Assembly: GCF_003594885.1 (NCBI RefSeq)
Contig: NZ_QZEZ01000004.1
Location: forward strand, 191,629 to 255,628
DNA from: Vallicoccus soli
GTDB lineage: Bacteria > Actinomycetota > Actinomycetes > Motilibacterales > Motilibacteraceae
Reading direction: 5' to 3'
DNA: 64,000 bases
In this document: positions 33,488-42,055 of the stretch, piece by piece
Layout of the letters: every line of letters begins with the position of its first letter
Numbering within the stretch: position 1 is the stretch's first letter
The notes under the pieces: generated by a model
What the model was told of the DNA's origin: nothing
The model's database searches: none
What the model saw: the letters and a program-made list of their open reading frames with translations, nothing else
Translations under genes and position numbers: made by a program

Positions 33488-34342
33488 ATGGGCGCGACGC
33501 GGGACCGGGCCGACCGGGCCGACCGGGCCGACCGGGACGACCGGGACGGCGCTGCCCCGGCCGCGTCGCGCGCTGCGCAGCGCGCCGACGAGGGCGCGGT
33601 GGACCCCGACAGTCCCGAGGGGCGCGGCGGCGCGGCCGCCGTCCTGCCCGCCGGGCCCCCCGGCACCGGCCGGCCGGGGCTGGACCAGCGGCGGATCCTC
33701 GGCGCCGCCGTGGAGCTCATCGACCAGGGGGGGCTGCGCGAGCTGACGATGCGCAGCCTCGGCGCGCACCTCGGCGTCGAGGCGATGGCGCTCTACCGGT
33801 ACGTCCCCGGGCGCGAGAGCCTGCTCGACGGCGTCGTCGAGGTGGTCGTCGACGAGCTGTACGGCGACCCGGACGTCTACCTGGAGCCGCGCGACGGCTG
33901 GCAGGACTACCTGGCGCGCCTCGCGCACGGGCTGCGCCGCATCGCGCTCGCCCACCCGGAGGTCTTCCCGCTGGTCGCGACCCGCCCCCCGGCGGCGCCG
34001 TGGGTGCGCCCGCCCCTGCGCAGCCTGCGGTGGGTCGAGTCGTTCCTGCAGGCGATGACGCGCAGCGGGTTCGACGACGAGGCGGCGGTGGGGGCGTACC
34101 GCGCCTTCTCGAGCTTCCTGCTGGGGCACCTGCTCCTGGAGGTCTCCCAGCGCGGCGTGCCGACGGGGCCGCTGGAGGACCAGCAGGGCCCGCCCGCGTC
34201 GACCGACCTCTCGGCGTACCCCGAGCTCCGGCGGCTGCGCCCGCAGCTGTCCGAGGACGCCTCGGCGGTGGAGTTCGAGGAGTCCCTGGAGAACCTGCTG
34301 GAGCGCCTCGAGCGGCTGCTGCCGCCCGAGCACGGACGGTGA
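33488..34342 (+). CDS. TetR family regulator with a long N-terminal extension
   Basis: A 284-residue repressor. The first 60 residues are low-complexity and probably disordered, including RADRADRADRDDRD encoded by five 9-bp repeats. The HTH domain follows (QRRILGAAVELIDQGGLRELTMRSLGAHLGVEAMALYRYV), then a tetracycline-repressor-type ligand domain ending ESLENLLERLERLLP. ATG 33488 is chosen for GAGGAGG just upstream. The next intergenic regions each carry one copy of the palindrome GTTTACGCCGTAAAC, so this protein probably controls the aquaporin and PRC-barrel genes; that link is inference. Confidence 0.87.
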   Translation: MGATRDRADRADRADRDDRDGAAPAASRAAQRADEGAVDPDSPEGRGGAAAVLPAGPPGTGRPGLDQRRILGAAVELIDQGGLRELTMRSLGAHLGVEAMALYRYVPGRESLLDGVVEVVVDELYGDPDVYLEPRDGWQDYLARLAHGLRRIALAHPEVFPLVATRPPAAPWVRPPLRSLRWVESFLQAMTRSGFDDEAAVGAYRAFSSFLLGHLLLEVSQRGVPTGPLEDQQGPPASTDLSAYPELRRLRPQLSEDASAVEFEESLENLLERLERLLPPEHGR

Positions 34343-34356
34343 CGGGCCCCCGCCCG

Positions 34357-34371
34357 GTTTACGCCGTAAAC
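34357..34371. promoter_or_regulatory. Operator GTTTACGCCGTAAAC, copy 1
   Basis: A perfect palindrome with 6-bp arms around GCC, between the TetR gene and the leader ORF of the aquaporin. It is far more AT-rich than the surrounding DNA. An identical copy is at 35247-35261. Confidence 0.75.
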
Positions 34372-34449
34372 CCGGCGGGGACCCGGTGGTCGCCCGATCC
34401 GGGCGCCCCGTCCCGTGACCCGCCGCGACCGCGGCACCAGGAGGTCCCC

Positions 34450-34491
34450 GTGCCCGCCCCGACCCCGGCTCCCCGTCGGTGCCCCGCGTGA
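34450..34491 (+). CDS. 13-residue leader peptide upstream of the aquaporin
   Basis: GTG 34450 follows AGGAGGT at ideal distance and opens a 13-codon frame (MPAPTPAPRRCPA) that stops at TGA 34489-34491. The stop overlaps GTG 34488 of the aquaporin gene (GTGA). The best ribosome site of the region thus serves the leader, and the aquaporin would be reached by coupling. Six of 13 residues are Pro or Arg, which might slow ribosomes. It may be regulatory only. Confidence 0.5.
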   Translation: MPAPTPAPRRCPA

Positions 34492-35240
34492 GCAGCACCG
34501 CGGTCCCCCCTGCACCCGGCAGGGGCCTCTACGGCAGTGACCTTTCCGCGTCCGCCGCCCGCACCGGCACCGCGGAGCTCGTGGGCACGGCCGTGCTCGT
34601 CTTCGTCGGCACCGCCACCGCGTGCCACGGGCGCCTCGGCGTCGCCGTGGGCGGCGGGTACGAGGTCCTCACGGTCGCCCTGGCGTTCGGCCTGGTGCTG
34701 GTGGCGCTGGTCGCCGCGCTCGGGCACGTCTCCGGCTGCCACCTCAACCCGGCGATCACCCTCGGGCTCGCCGCGACCGGCCGCTTCCCGTGGCGCCAGG
34801 TGCCGGTGTACCTCGCGGCCCAGGTCCTCGGCGCCGTGCTCGGTGCCCTGGCCACCTGGGCGACGCTCGGCGGGGCCGCCCGCGAGGAGGCCCAGCTCGC
34901 CGTGACCACCGTCGGCGACACCGTCCCCGGCGGGCGCGCGGTCCTCGTCGAGGCGCTCGTCACCTTCGTGCTGGTCCTCGTCGTCGTGTCCGTCGCCACG
35001 GACGAGCGCGTGCACAGCGCCGCGGCGCCGGCCGCCGTGGGGTTCGCCCTCGCCGCCGCGATCCTCGTCGCCGCACCGCTGACCGGCGGCGCGGTCAACC
35101 CGGCGCGCTCGCTCGGGCCCGCCCTGGTGGCCGGCGAGCTGGCCCACCTGTGGGTGTACGTCCTGGGCCCCGTCGCCGGCGGGGTGCTCGCCGCCCTGCT
35201 GTACGACCGCGTGCTCGCCCGCGCCGAGCCGCCGGCCTGA
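34488..35240 (+). CDS. Aquaporin / MIP family channel
   Basis: A 250-residue membrane channel with six helices and two half-helices. The NPA motifs are in HVSGCHLNPAITLG (87-89) and TGGAVNPARSLGP (204-206), with selectivity-filter Arg207. FVGTATACHGRLGV and AFGLVLVALVAALGHVSG fit an AqpZ-like water channel more than GlpF, since no glycerol-type spacing is seen after the second NPA. GTG 34488 is chosen because it overlaps the leader stop; GTG 34479 is also in frame. Control by the upstream TetR protein is likely. Confidence 0.88.
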   Translation: MSSTAVPPAPGRGLYGSDLSASAARTGTAELVGTAVLVFVGTATACHGRLGVAVGGGYEVLTVALAFGLVLVALVAALGHVSGCHLNPAITLGLAATGRFPWRQVPVYLAAQVLGAVLGALATWATLGGAAREEAQLAVTTVGDTVPGGRAVLVEALVTFVLVLVVVSVATDERVHSAAAPAAVGFALAAAILVAAPLTGGAVNPARSLGPALVAGELAHLWVYVLGPVAGGVLAALLYDRVLARAEPPA

Positions 35241-35246
35241 GCCGGG

Positions 35247-35261
35247 GTTTACGCCGTAAAC
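35247..35261. promoter_or_regulatory. Operator GTTTACGCCGTAAAC, copy 2
   Basis: Identical to 34357-34371. It begins 6 bp after the aquaporin stop and 105 bp before the PRC-barrel gene, in position to control that gene's promoter. Confidence 0.75.
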
Positions 35262-35365
35262 GACCCGGGGAGGCTGGGGTCAGGCGCGGAGGGGCCCCCG
35301 GCACCCGCGCAGCCCACCCCCCACGACACGCAGCGCGCCACCGTGCGCGCCCACCAGGAGGCAGC

Positions 35366-36181
35366 ATGCTCAGCATCGACCAGGTCAAGACCCTCATCGG
35401 CGGCCAGGCCCACGGCCAGGACGGCAAGATCGGCAAGGTCGGGCAGGTCTTCCTCGACGACCAGACCGGCCAGCCGGAGTGGGCCACCGTCAACACCGGG
35501 CTCTTCGGCACCAAGGAGAGCTTCGTCCCGCTGGCCGAGGCCACCGTCGACGGCGACGCGCTGCGCCTGCCGTACGACAAGGACACCGTCAAGGGCGCCC
35601 CGCAGGTCGACGCCGAGGCGGGGCACCTGTCCGAGGCCGAGGAGGCCGAGCTCTACCGCTACTACGGCCTGTCGTACAGCGAGAGCACCAGCGACAGCGG
35701 CCTGGCCGCCGGCACGACCACCGGCACGACCACCGGCACGACGACCGGCACGACGGGCACCGTCGGGCACGACACGTCCGGCCCGACGACGGACGACGCG
35801 ATGACGCGCTCGGAGGAGCGGGTCCACGTCGGCACCGAGCGGGTGCAGACCGGTACGGCGCGCCTGCGCAAGTACATCGTGTCCGAGGACGTCACCCGCA
35901 CGGTGCCGGTGCGCACCGAGACGGTGCACGTGGAGCGCGAGCCGATCACCGACGCCAACCGCAGCGCGGCGTACTCCGGCCCGGAGCTGTCCGAGGAGGA
36001 GCACGAGGTCACGCTCACCAGCGAGCGCCCGGTGGTCGCCAAGGAGACCGTCCCGGTCGAGCGCGTGCGCCTGGACAAGGACGTCGTCACCGAGCAGGAG
36101 ACGGTCGAGGCGACCGCCCGCAAGGAGCAGGTCGAGCTCGTCGACGAGACGGGCACCACGAGCGACCGCACCGGCCGCTGA
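35366..36181 (+). CDS. PRC-barrel and DUF2382 domain-containing stress protein
   Basis: A 271-residue soluble protein. Residues 1-85 form a PRC-barrel (KIGKVGQVFLDDQTGQPEW, FVPLAEATVDG, LRLPYDKDTVKGAP). A Thr/Gly linker made of a 12-bp DNA repeat follows (about 116-131). The C-terminal part (from about 148) is DUF2382: EERVHVGTERVQTGTARLRKY, RTVPVRTETVHVEREPI, and VAKETVPVERVRLDKDVV. Such proteins are linked to general stress in bacteria. ATG 35366 follows GGAGG. It lies behind the second TetR-type operator. Confidence 0.88.
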   Translation: MLSIDQVKTLIGGQAHGQDGKIGKVGQVFLDDQTGQPEWATVNTGLFGTKESFVPLAEATVDGDALRLPYDKDTVKGAPQVDAEAGHLSEAEEAELYRYYGLSYSESTSDSGLAAGTTTGTTTGTTTGTTGTVGHDTSGPTTDDAMTRSEERVHVGTERVQTGTARLRKYIVSEDVTRTVPVRTETVHVEREPITDANRSAAYSGPELSEEEHEVTLTSERPVVAKETVPVERVRLDKDVVTEQETVEATARKEQVELVDETGTTSDRTGR

Positions 36182-36288
36182 GCGGCCGGCCGGTCGTCGA
36201 CCGGCCCCGCGCGCACCGGCAGGACCTGCGCCGGGCCGCCGCACCGCGGCGGCCCGGCGCCACCCCACAGACCAGCGAAGGACCCACC

Positions 36289-36792
36289 ATGGCCAGCAAC
36301 GACGGCGCCCACGCGCTCGGGCGCACCGGCGCCCCCGGCACCACCGGCACCGGCGCGGCGCCGGACCGCCTCGAGGTGCACCACGACGACCGCGACGCGC
36401 GGCGCAGCGGCGGCGTCGAGCACCGGGAGTCGCACAAGCCGGCCAAGACGAGCGCGGCGGCGGTCTTCGCCCTCGTGTTCGGCCTCGCGGCGCTGCTGTC
36501 GGTGCTCACCGTCATCCTCAGTCCGCTCGGCCTCGTGCTCGGCATCATCGGCATCGTGCTCGGCATCGTCGGCATGAAGATGGCCGGGCGGGTCGGCGTC
36601 ACCGGCAAGGGCGTGGCCATCGGCGGTCTCGTGCTGAGCATCCTCGCGGTGCTCCTGGCCGCCGTGCTCGCCGCCGGCGTCACCACGTTCCTCAACGACG
36701 AGGGCGCCGTGGACCGCCTCGAGCAGCGCATCGAGGACCTGCGCGACGACCTGCCGCAGGACGTCGAGGTGCCGGAGTCCGTCACCCCCTGA
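36289..36792 (+). CDS. DUF4190 domain-containing membrane protein
   Basis: A 167-residue protein. A polar N-terminal 55 residues precede two helices: AAVFALVFGLAALLSVLTVI with LGLVLGIIGIVLGIVGMKMA, and VAIGGLVLSILAVLLAAVLA, the paired-helix DUF4190 pattern. A short acidic amphipathic C-tail follows (RLEQRIEDLRDDLPQDV). It lies 107 bp after the DUF2382 gene on the same strand, probably in the same transcript, and ends at a strong hairpin. Confidence 0.82.
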   Translation: MASNDGAHALGRTGAPGTTGTGAAPDRLEVHHDDRDARRSGGVEHRESHKPAKTSAAAVFALVFGLAALLSVLTVILSPLGLVLGIIGIVLGIVGMKMAGRVGVTGKGVAIGGLVLSILAVLLAAVLAAGVTTFLNDEGAVDRLEQRIEDLRDDLPQDVEVPESVTP

Positions 36793-36805
36793 CCGGACCC
36801 GCCCC

Positions 36806-36842
36806 CGAGGGCCCCCACCCGCGCGCCGGGTGGGGGCCCTCG
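36806..36842 (+). terminator. Strong hairpin terminator after the DUF4190 gene
   Basis: A perfect 15-bp stem (36806-36820 with 36828-36842) and a 7-nt loop start 13 bp after the stop. It is the longest perfect hairpin I found and should end the aquaporin/stress-gene unit. Confidence 0.8.
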
Positions 36843-36896
36843 TCCGCGCACGGGGCACCGCCCGCGCGCCGGACGGAACCTGTCGGTGCCGGCGCC

Positions 36897-36902
36897 TACG
36901 GT
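36897..36902 (+). promoter_or_regulatory. -10 hexamer TACGGT, leaderless-type promoter of radA
   Basis: It ends 8 nt before the radA ATG. Confidence 0.4.
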
Positions 36903-36910
36903 CCTGACCC

Positions 36911-38338
36911 ATGGCGACGAGGACCTCGAGGACCGGCCCCCGCGCGGCGCCCCCGGGCTACCGCTGCGGCGAGTGCGGGTGGACGACCCAGAAGTGGGTC
37001 GGCCGGTGCGGGGAGTGCCAGGCGTGGGGCACGGTCGAGGAGGTCGGCGCCGTGCGGGTGCGCACCACCGCGCCCGCCACGGTCTCCACGCCGGCCCGGC
37101 CCATCCCGGAGATCGACGTCGAGGCGGCGCGAGCCCGCCCCACGGGGGTGGGCGAGCTCGACCGCGTCCTCGGCGGCGGGCTCGTCCCCGGCGCCGTCGT
37201 GCTCATCGCGGGCGAGCCCGGCGTCGGCAAGTCGACGCTGCTGCTCGACGTCGCGGCGCGCACGGCGGCCCGGGGCGAGGACGTCCTCTACGTGACGGGC
37301 GAGGAGTCCGCGTCGCAGGTGCGCCTGCGCGCCGGGCGCATCGGCGCCCTGGAGCAGCGCCTGCTCCTCGCCGCCGAGACCGACCTCGGCGCCGTCCTCG
37401 GGCACGTCGCGCAGGTCCGCCCGTCGCTGCTCGTGGCGGACTCGGTGCAGACCCTGGCCTCGGCCGAGGTCGACGGCGCGGCCGGCGGCGTGACGCAGGT
37501 CCGCGAGGTGGCCGCCGCGCTCATCCGGGTCGCCAAGGAGTCGGGCACCGCGGTCCTGCTGGTGGGGCACGTGACGAAGGACGGGTCCATCGCCGGGCCG
37601 CGCGTGCTCGAGCACCTCGTCGACGTCGTGCTGCACGTCGAGGGCGACCGGCACTCCCGGCTGCGGCTCGTGCGCGGGGTCAAGAACCGGTACGGCCCGA
37701 GCGACGAGGTCGGCTGCTTCGACCTGTCCGACGAGGGGATCGTCGAGCTGCCCGACCCCAGCGGGCTGTTCACCTCCCGCCACGCGGACCCCGCGGCGGG
37801 CACCTGCGTCACCGTGACGGTCGAGGGCAAGCGGCCCATGCTCGCCGAGGTGCAGGCGCTCGTCTCGCCGGCGCCACCGGGGAGCCCGCGCCGCGCGGTC
37901 TCCGGGCTCGACGCGCAGCGGGTCGCGATGGTGCTCGCCGTGCTGCAGAAGCGCGGGCGGGTACCGGTGCTGCAGAGCGACGTGTACGCCGCGACCGTGG
38001 GCGGCGTGCGCCTGTCCGAGCCGTCGGTGGACCTCGCGGTGGCGCTCGCCGTGGCCTCCTCGGTGAGCGAGCGCCCGGTGCCCGGCGACCTCGTCGCGAT
38101 CGGCGAGGTCGGCCTCGCCGGCGAGGTGCGCCGGGTGACGGCCGTCGGGCGCCGGCTGCTCGAGGCGCAGCGGCTGGGCTACGCGCGCGCCCTCGTGCCC
38201 CCCGGCAGCGGCGCGCCGCCCGCGGGCATGCAGGTCGTCGAGGTGCCCGACCTCGCCGAGGCCCTGGCCCGGGCGCAGGACCTCGGGCCGAACGTCACGC
38301 GGCTGCGCACCGACCGGCGGGCCCGCGGGCCGGCGTGA
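36911..38338 (+). CDS. radA: DNA repair protein RadA
   Basis: A 475-residue RecA-like branch-migration helicase. An N-terminal zinc finger (Cys19, Cys22, Cys33, Cys36) is followed by the ATPase core with Walker A GEPGVGKST (101-109), the RadA-specific KNRYG (258-262) and a Lon-like C-terminal domain (GGVRLSEPSVDLAVALAVASS). All key residues are present. It lies directly upstream of disA, the classic arrangement; RadA is known to restrain DisA activity. Confidence 0.96.
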   Translation: MATRTSRTGPRAAPPGYRCGECGWTTQKWVGRCGECQAWGTVEEVGAVRVRTTAPATVSTPARPIPEIDVEAARARPTGVGELDRVLGGGLVPGAVVLIAGEPGVGKSTLLLDVAARTAARGEDVLYVTGEESASQVRLRAGRIGALEQRLLLAAETDLGAVLGHVAQVRPSLLVADSVQTLASAEVDGAAGGVTQVREVAAALIRVAKESGTAVLLVGHVTKDGSIAGPRVLEHLVDVVLHVEGDRHSRLRLVRGVKNRYGPSDEVGCFDLSDEGIVELPDPSGLFTSRHADPAAGTCVTVTVEGKRPMLAEVQALVSPAPPGSPRRAVSGLDAQRVAMVLAVLQKRGRVPVLQSDVYAATVGGVRLSEPSVDLAVALAVASSVSERPVPGDLVAIGEVGLAGEVRRVTAVGRRLLEAQRLGYARALVPPGSGAPPAGMQVVEVPDLAEALARAQDLGPNVTRLRTDRRARGPA

Positions 38339-38397
38339 TCGGGCCCCGGGTGCCCCGTCCGGGCCGCCGGGCGGGCGCCGGCGCCCCGGGCGCCGTC

Positions 38398-38403
38398 TAG
38401 GAT
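38398..38403 (+). promoter_or_regulatory. Candidate -10 (TAGGAT) of disA
   Basis: It lies in the 120-bp radA-disA gap, 55 nt before the disA ATG. Confidence 0.4.
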
Positions 38404-38458
38404 CGCCGCGAGACGCGACGAGACCGCGCCGAGCACAGCAGGGAGCAGGGCACTGCCG

Positions 38459-39556
38459 ATGTCAGCCGTCGACCGCACGTCCGCGTCGGCCGAGGAGCTG
38501 CTGCGCCAGACCCTGGCCCGCGTCGCCCCCGGCACGCCGCTGCGCGACGCGCTCGAGCGCATCCTGCGCGGGCGCACCGGGGCCCTCGTGGTGCTCGGCT
38601 CCGACCGCACCGTCGAGTCCCTGTGCACCGGGGGCTTCGTCCTCGACGTCGAGTTCTCGGCGACCCGCCTGCGCGAGCTCGCGAAGATGGACGGCGCGAT
38701 CGTCTGCGACGCCGAGGTCACCAAGATCCTGCGCGCCGCCGTGCAGATGGTGCCCGACCCCTCGATCCCCACCGACGAGTCCGGCACCCGGCACCGCACC
38801 GCCGAGCGGGTCGCCCGACAGACGGGCTACCCGGTGATCTCGGTGAGCCAGTCGATGCAGATCGTCGCGCTCTACGTGGGCGGGCGGCGCTACGTCCTCG
38901 AGCAGTCCACCCAGATCCTGTCCCGCGCCAACCAGGCGCTCGCGACGCTCGAGCGCTACAAGCTGCGCCTCGACGAGGTCGCCGGCACGCTCAGCGCGCT
39001 GGAGATCGAGGACCTCGTGACGGTGCGCGACGTCGCCGTGGTCGCCCAGCGGCTGGAGATGGTGCGCCGGATCGCCGACGAGATCGAGGGCTACGTCGTC
39101 GAGCTCGGCACCGACGGGCGCCTGCTCGCGCTGCAGCTCGACGAGCTCATCGCCGGGGTCGGGCCCGACCGCGAGCTGGTGGCGCGCGACTACCTGCCGA
39201 GCGGGGGCCGCCGCCAGCGCGACGTCCCCGAGGTCCTCGGCGAGCTCGACGCCCTCTCCGCGGGCGACCTCATCGACCTGTCGGCGGTGGCCCGGGCCCT
39301 GGGCTGGACGACGGCGGGCGACGGCCTGGACGCCGCGGTGAGCCCGCGCGGCTACCGGCTGCTCGCGAAGGTGCCGCGCCTGCCGGCGAGCGTCGTGGAC
39401 GGCCTCGTCGAGCACTTCGGCAGCCTGCAGAAGCTGCTCGCCGCCGGCATCGACGACCTGCAGGCCGTCGACGGCGTCGGCGAGTCCCGGGCGCGCACGG
39501 TGCGCGAGGGCCTGTCCCGCCTCGCGGAGTCCTCGATCCTCGAGCGCTACGTCTGA
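38459..39556 (+). CDS. disA: DNA integrity scanning diadenylate cyclase
   Basis: A 365-residue octameric enzyme that makes cyclic di-AMP from ATP. The DAC domain (about 10-150) has the catalytic DGA (78-80) and RHR (111-113) motifs. A helical spine and a C-terminal HhH DNA-binding domain follow ([35 protein letters not shown]). It scans DNA and its activity falls at branched structures. Two bases separate it from mutY, so repair and c-di-AMP signalling genes are co-transcribed. Confidence 0.97.
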   Translation: MSAVDRTSASAEELLRQTLARVAPGTPLRDALERILRGRTGALVVLGSDRTVESLCTGGFVLDVEFSATRLRELAKMDGAIVCDAEVTKILRAAVQMVPDPSIPTDESGTRHRTAERVARQTGYPVISVSQSMQIVALYVGGRRYVLEQSTQILSRANQALATLERYKLRLDEVAGTLSALEIEDLVTVRDVAVVAQRLEMVRRIADEIEGYVVELGTDGRLLALQLDELIAGVGPDRELVARDYLPSGGRRQRDVPEVLGELDALSAGDLIDLSAVARALGWTTAGDGLDAAVSPRGYRLLAKVPRLPASVVDGLVEHFGSLQKLLAAGIDDLQAVDGVGESRARTVREGLSRLAESSILERYV

Positions 39557-39558
39557 GC

Positions 39559-40449
39559 GTGCCCGCCTCGCCGCTGCACGCGCCGGTCCTGGCCTGGTAC
39601 GACCGCTGCGCCCGCGACCTGCCCTGGCGCGCCCCCGACCGCACCCCCTGGGGCGTGCTCGTCAGCGAGGCGATGCTCCAGCAGACGCCCGTCGCGCGGG
39701 TCCTGCCCGTGTGGCGGGAGTGGGCGGCGCGCTGGCCGACGCCCGCGGCCCTCGCGGCCGAGGCGCCCGGCGAGGCGGTGCGCGCCTGGGGTCGGCTGGG
39801 CTACCCGCGCCGCGCGCTGCGCCTGCACGCCGCGGCCGTGGCGGTCGTCGAGCGGCACGGCGGGGAGGTCCCGGCGGCGTACGACGACCTGCGGGCCCTG
39901 CCGGGCGTCGGCGCGTACACCGCGGCGGCGGTCGCCTCCTTCGCCTTCAGCGGGCGCCACGCGGTCGTCGACACCAACGTGCGCCGGGTCCAGGCCCGGG
40001 CCGTCACCGGGGCGGAGCACCCGGCGCCGGCGCAGACCGCCGCCGAGCTGCGCGTCGCCGAGGCGCTGGTGCCCGACGACGCCGGGCAGGCGGCCCGCTG
40101 GGCGGTCGCGGTCATGGAGCTGGGCGCGCTGGTCTGCACGGCGCGCGCGCCGCGCTGCGCCGACTGCCCCGTCCGCGCGCTCTGCGCCTGGCAGCTCGCG
40201 GGGCGCCCCGCCTACGACGGCCCGCCGCGCCGGGGGCAGGCGTACGCCGGCACCGACCGCCAGGTCCGCGGCCTGCTGCTCGGCGTGCTCCGCGAGGCCG
40301 AGGGGCCGGTGCCCCGGGCCGCCCTCGACGCGGTGTGGCCGCGCGACCCGCTGCAGCGCGCCCGGGCCCTCGACGGCCTCGTCGCGGACGGGCTGGTCGA
40401 GCCGCTGGAGGGCGGGGCGTACGCCCTGCCCGGCGCGCCGCGACGCTGA
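39559..40449 (+). CDS. mutY: A/G-specific adenine glycosylase
   Basis: A 296-residue HhH-GPD DNA glycosylase that removes A opposite 8-oxoG. Catalytic Glu37 lies in SEAMLQQTPV, the HhH is LPGVGAYTAAAVASF, catalytic Asp138 is in VVDTNVRRV, and the 4Fe-4S cluster Cys residues are 193, 200, 203 and 209. The NUDIX-like C-terminal domain that reads 8-oxoG in E. coli MutY is reduced to about 85 residues with no NUDIX motif; shorter MutY proteins are common in actinobacteria. It starts with GTG 2 bp after disA. Confidence 0.92.
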   Translation: MPASPLHAPVLAWYDRCARDLPWRAPDRTPWGVLVSEAMLQQTPVARVLPVWREWAARWPTPAALAAEAPGEAVRAWGRLGYPRRALRLHAAAVAVVERHGGEVPAAYDDLRALPGVGAYTAAAVASFAFSGRHAVVDTNVRRVQARAVTGAEHPAPAQTAAELRVAEALVPDDAGQAARWAVAVMELGALVCTARAPRCADCPVRALCAWQLAGRPAYDGPPRRGQAYAGTDRQVRGLLLGVLREAEGPVPRAALDAVWPRDPLQRARALDGLVADGLVEPLEGGAYALPGAPRR

Positions 40450-40463
40450 GCGCGCCGCTCAGC
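40445..40463. terminator. Bidirectional hairpin containing both stop codons
   Basis: A perfect 8-bp stem (GCTGAGCG with CGCTCAGC) and a 3-nt loop. The TGA of mutY is in the left arm and the stop of the minus-strand gene in the right arm. Confidence 0.6.
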
Positions 40464-41187
40464 CGTCGGCCGGGTGCGGCGCCACCGGCACCGGGGCGGC
40501 GAGCCGGGCCTCGCAGAGGGCGGCGAGCGCCTCGTACGCGGGGTCGCCCATGAGGGCGCGCAGCTCGGCGGCGTTGGCGACGTAGACCGGCTCGAGCCCG
40601 ACGTGCGCCTCGGTGTTCGACGAGCAGTACCAGTCGAGGTCGTGCCCGCCCGGTCCCCAGCCGCGGCGGTCGTACTCGCCGATGGTGACCTCGAGGTACG
40701 ACGTGTCGTCGGGCCGCTCGACGGTCCGGTACGCGCGGCGCAGCGGCAGCTGCCAGCAGACGTCGGGCTTGGTCTCGAGGTAGTGCCGCCCCTGGCGCAG
40801 GGCGAGGGCGTGCAGCGCGCAGCCCTCGCCGCCGGCGAACCCCGGCCGGTTGAGGAAGACGCAGGCGCCGTCGACGACCGCCGTCTTGCGCGCGCCGTCG
40901 GGCTCGCGGGCGACCCACCGCCTGCGGTGGTGCTGCCACGTCGCGGGGGTCAGGTCGGCGGCGGCGGCGCGCACCCGCGCCTCGTCGTCGGCGTCGGCGA
41001 AGTGCGCGCCGAGCGTGCAGCACCCCGCGTCGGGCGCGTCGGCGTAGATCCCGCGGCAGCCGCGGCCGAAGACGCACGTCCAGCGCGAGGTCAGCCAGGT
41101 GAGGTCGCAGCGGAAGACCTGGTCGGGGTCCGCCGGGTCGACGAGCTCGACCCAGGCGCGGGGGAAGTCGAGCAGGACCTCGGGCAC
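40459..41187 (-). CDS. Conserved cysteine-rich protein (DUF3109/YkgJ-like)
   Basis: A 242-residue protein with clustered cysteines: [53 protein letters not shown] and WYCSSN. The spacing suggests a zinc or Fe-S site, as in YkgJ/DUF3109 proteins. No membrane segment. A homologue next to disA/mutY is common in actinobacteria as I recall; function unknown. GTG 41187 lies 6 nt after TAGGGT, so its message may be leaderless. Confidence 0.75.
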   Translation of the reverse strand: MPEVLLDFPRAWVELVDPADPDQVFRCDLTWLTSRWTCVFGRGCRGIYADAPDAGCCTLGAHFADADDEARVRAAAADLTPATWQHHRRRWVAREPDGARKTAVVDGACVFLNRPGFAGGEGCALHALALRQGRHYLETKPDVCWQLPLRRAYRTVERPDDTSYLEVTIGEYDRRGWGPGGHDLDWYCSSNTEAHVGLEPVYVANAAELRALMGDPAYEALAALCEARLAAPVPVAPHPADG

Positions 41188-41193
41188 CGCACC

Positions 41194-41199
41194 ACCCTA
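41194..41199 (-). promoter_or_regulatory. -10 hexamer TAGGGT, leaderless-type promoter
   Basis: Complement of ACCCTA, 6 nt before the GTG of the cysteine-rich gene. It is back-to-back with the promoter at 41236-41241. Confidence 0.45.
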
Positions 41200-41235
41200 C
41201 GTACCGGCCGTGGCGCTCGCCGCGGTCGCGCCACC

Positions 41236-41241
41236 TACGCT
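41236..41241 (+). promoter_or_regulatory. -10 hexamer TACGCT, leaderless-type promoter
   Basis: It ends 7 nt before ATG 41249 of the isomerase-like gene. Confidence 0.45.
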
Positions 41242-41248
41242 GGGCACC

Positions 41249-42055
41249 ATGGCGTCGACCGCGGACCCGCGCCCGAGCGTCGCGCTGTCCACGGCGAGCT
41301 GCTACCCCGAGTCGTGCACGGCCGCGTTCGAGCTCGCGGCGCGGCTCGGGTACGACGGCGTCGAGGTCATGGTCTGGACGGACCCGGTGAGCCAGGACGT
41401 GGACGCGCTGCGCGCCCTGTCCGACCACTACCAGCTCCCGGTGCTGGCCATCCACAGCCCGTGCCTGCTCATCACCCAGCGGGTCTGGACCGCCGACCCC
41501 TGGACCAAGCTGCAGCGCTCGCGCGAGGCGGCCGAGGCGCTCGGGGCGCGCACGGTGGTGGTGCACCCGCCGTTCCGCTGGCAGCGCGAGTACGCCCGGG
41601 AGTTCATAGCCGGCATCCACCGCATGCGCGACGAGACCGACGTGCTCTTCGCGGTGGAGAACATGTTCCCCTGGCGCGCCGGGCAGCGGGAGGTGCGCGC
41701 GTACCTGCCGGGGTGGGACCCCACGGACGACGACTACGCGAGCTTCACCCTCGACCTGTCCCACACGAGCGTCAGCGGCAGCGACGCGCTCGACATGCTC
41801 GACCGGATGGGCGACCGGCTCGGGCACGTGCACATGGCCGACGGGTCGGGGTCGAACCGCGACGAGCACCTCGTGCCCGGGCGCGGCACGCAGCCCTGCG
41901 CGGAGGTGCTGGAGCAGCTCGCCCTGCGCGGGTTCACCGGTTCGGTGGTCATGGAGGTGTCGACCCGGCGCGCGGCGCGCGAGCAGCGCGAGGTGGACCT
42001 GGCCGAGGCGCTGGCGTACGCGCGGCTGCACCTGGCGGCCGCGGGCACCCCGTGA
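41249..42055 (+). CDS. Sugar phosphate isomerase/epimerase family TIM-barrel protein
   Basis: A 268-residue xylose isomerase-like (AP endonuclease 2) barrel. Metal-binding elements are [19 protein letters not shown] (Glu), [11 protein letters not shown] (Asp, His), HVHMADGSG (His) and VVMEVS (Glu). The substrate is unknown; the family includes sugar epimerases and endonuclease IV, and no DNA-binding loops are seen. The stop overlaps the GTG of a TetR gene by 4 bases, suggesting co-expression. Confidence 0.87.
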   Translation: MASTADPRPSVALSTASCYPESCTAAFELAARLGYDGVEVMVWTDPVSQDVDALRALSDHYQLPVLAIHSPCLLITQRVWTADPWTKLQRSREAAEALGARTVVVHPPFRWQREYAREFIAGIHRMRDETDVLFAVENMFPWRAGQREVRAYLPGWDPTDDDYASFTLDLSHTSVSGSDALDMLDRMGDRLGHVHMADGSGSNRDEHLVPGRGTQPCAEVLEQLALRGFTGSVVMEVSTRRAAREQREVDLAEALAYARLHLAAAGTP

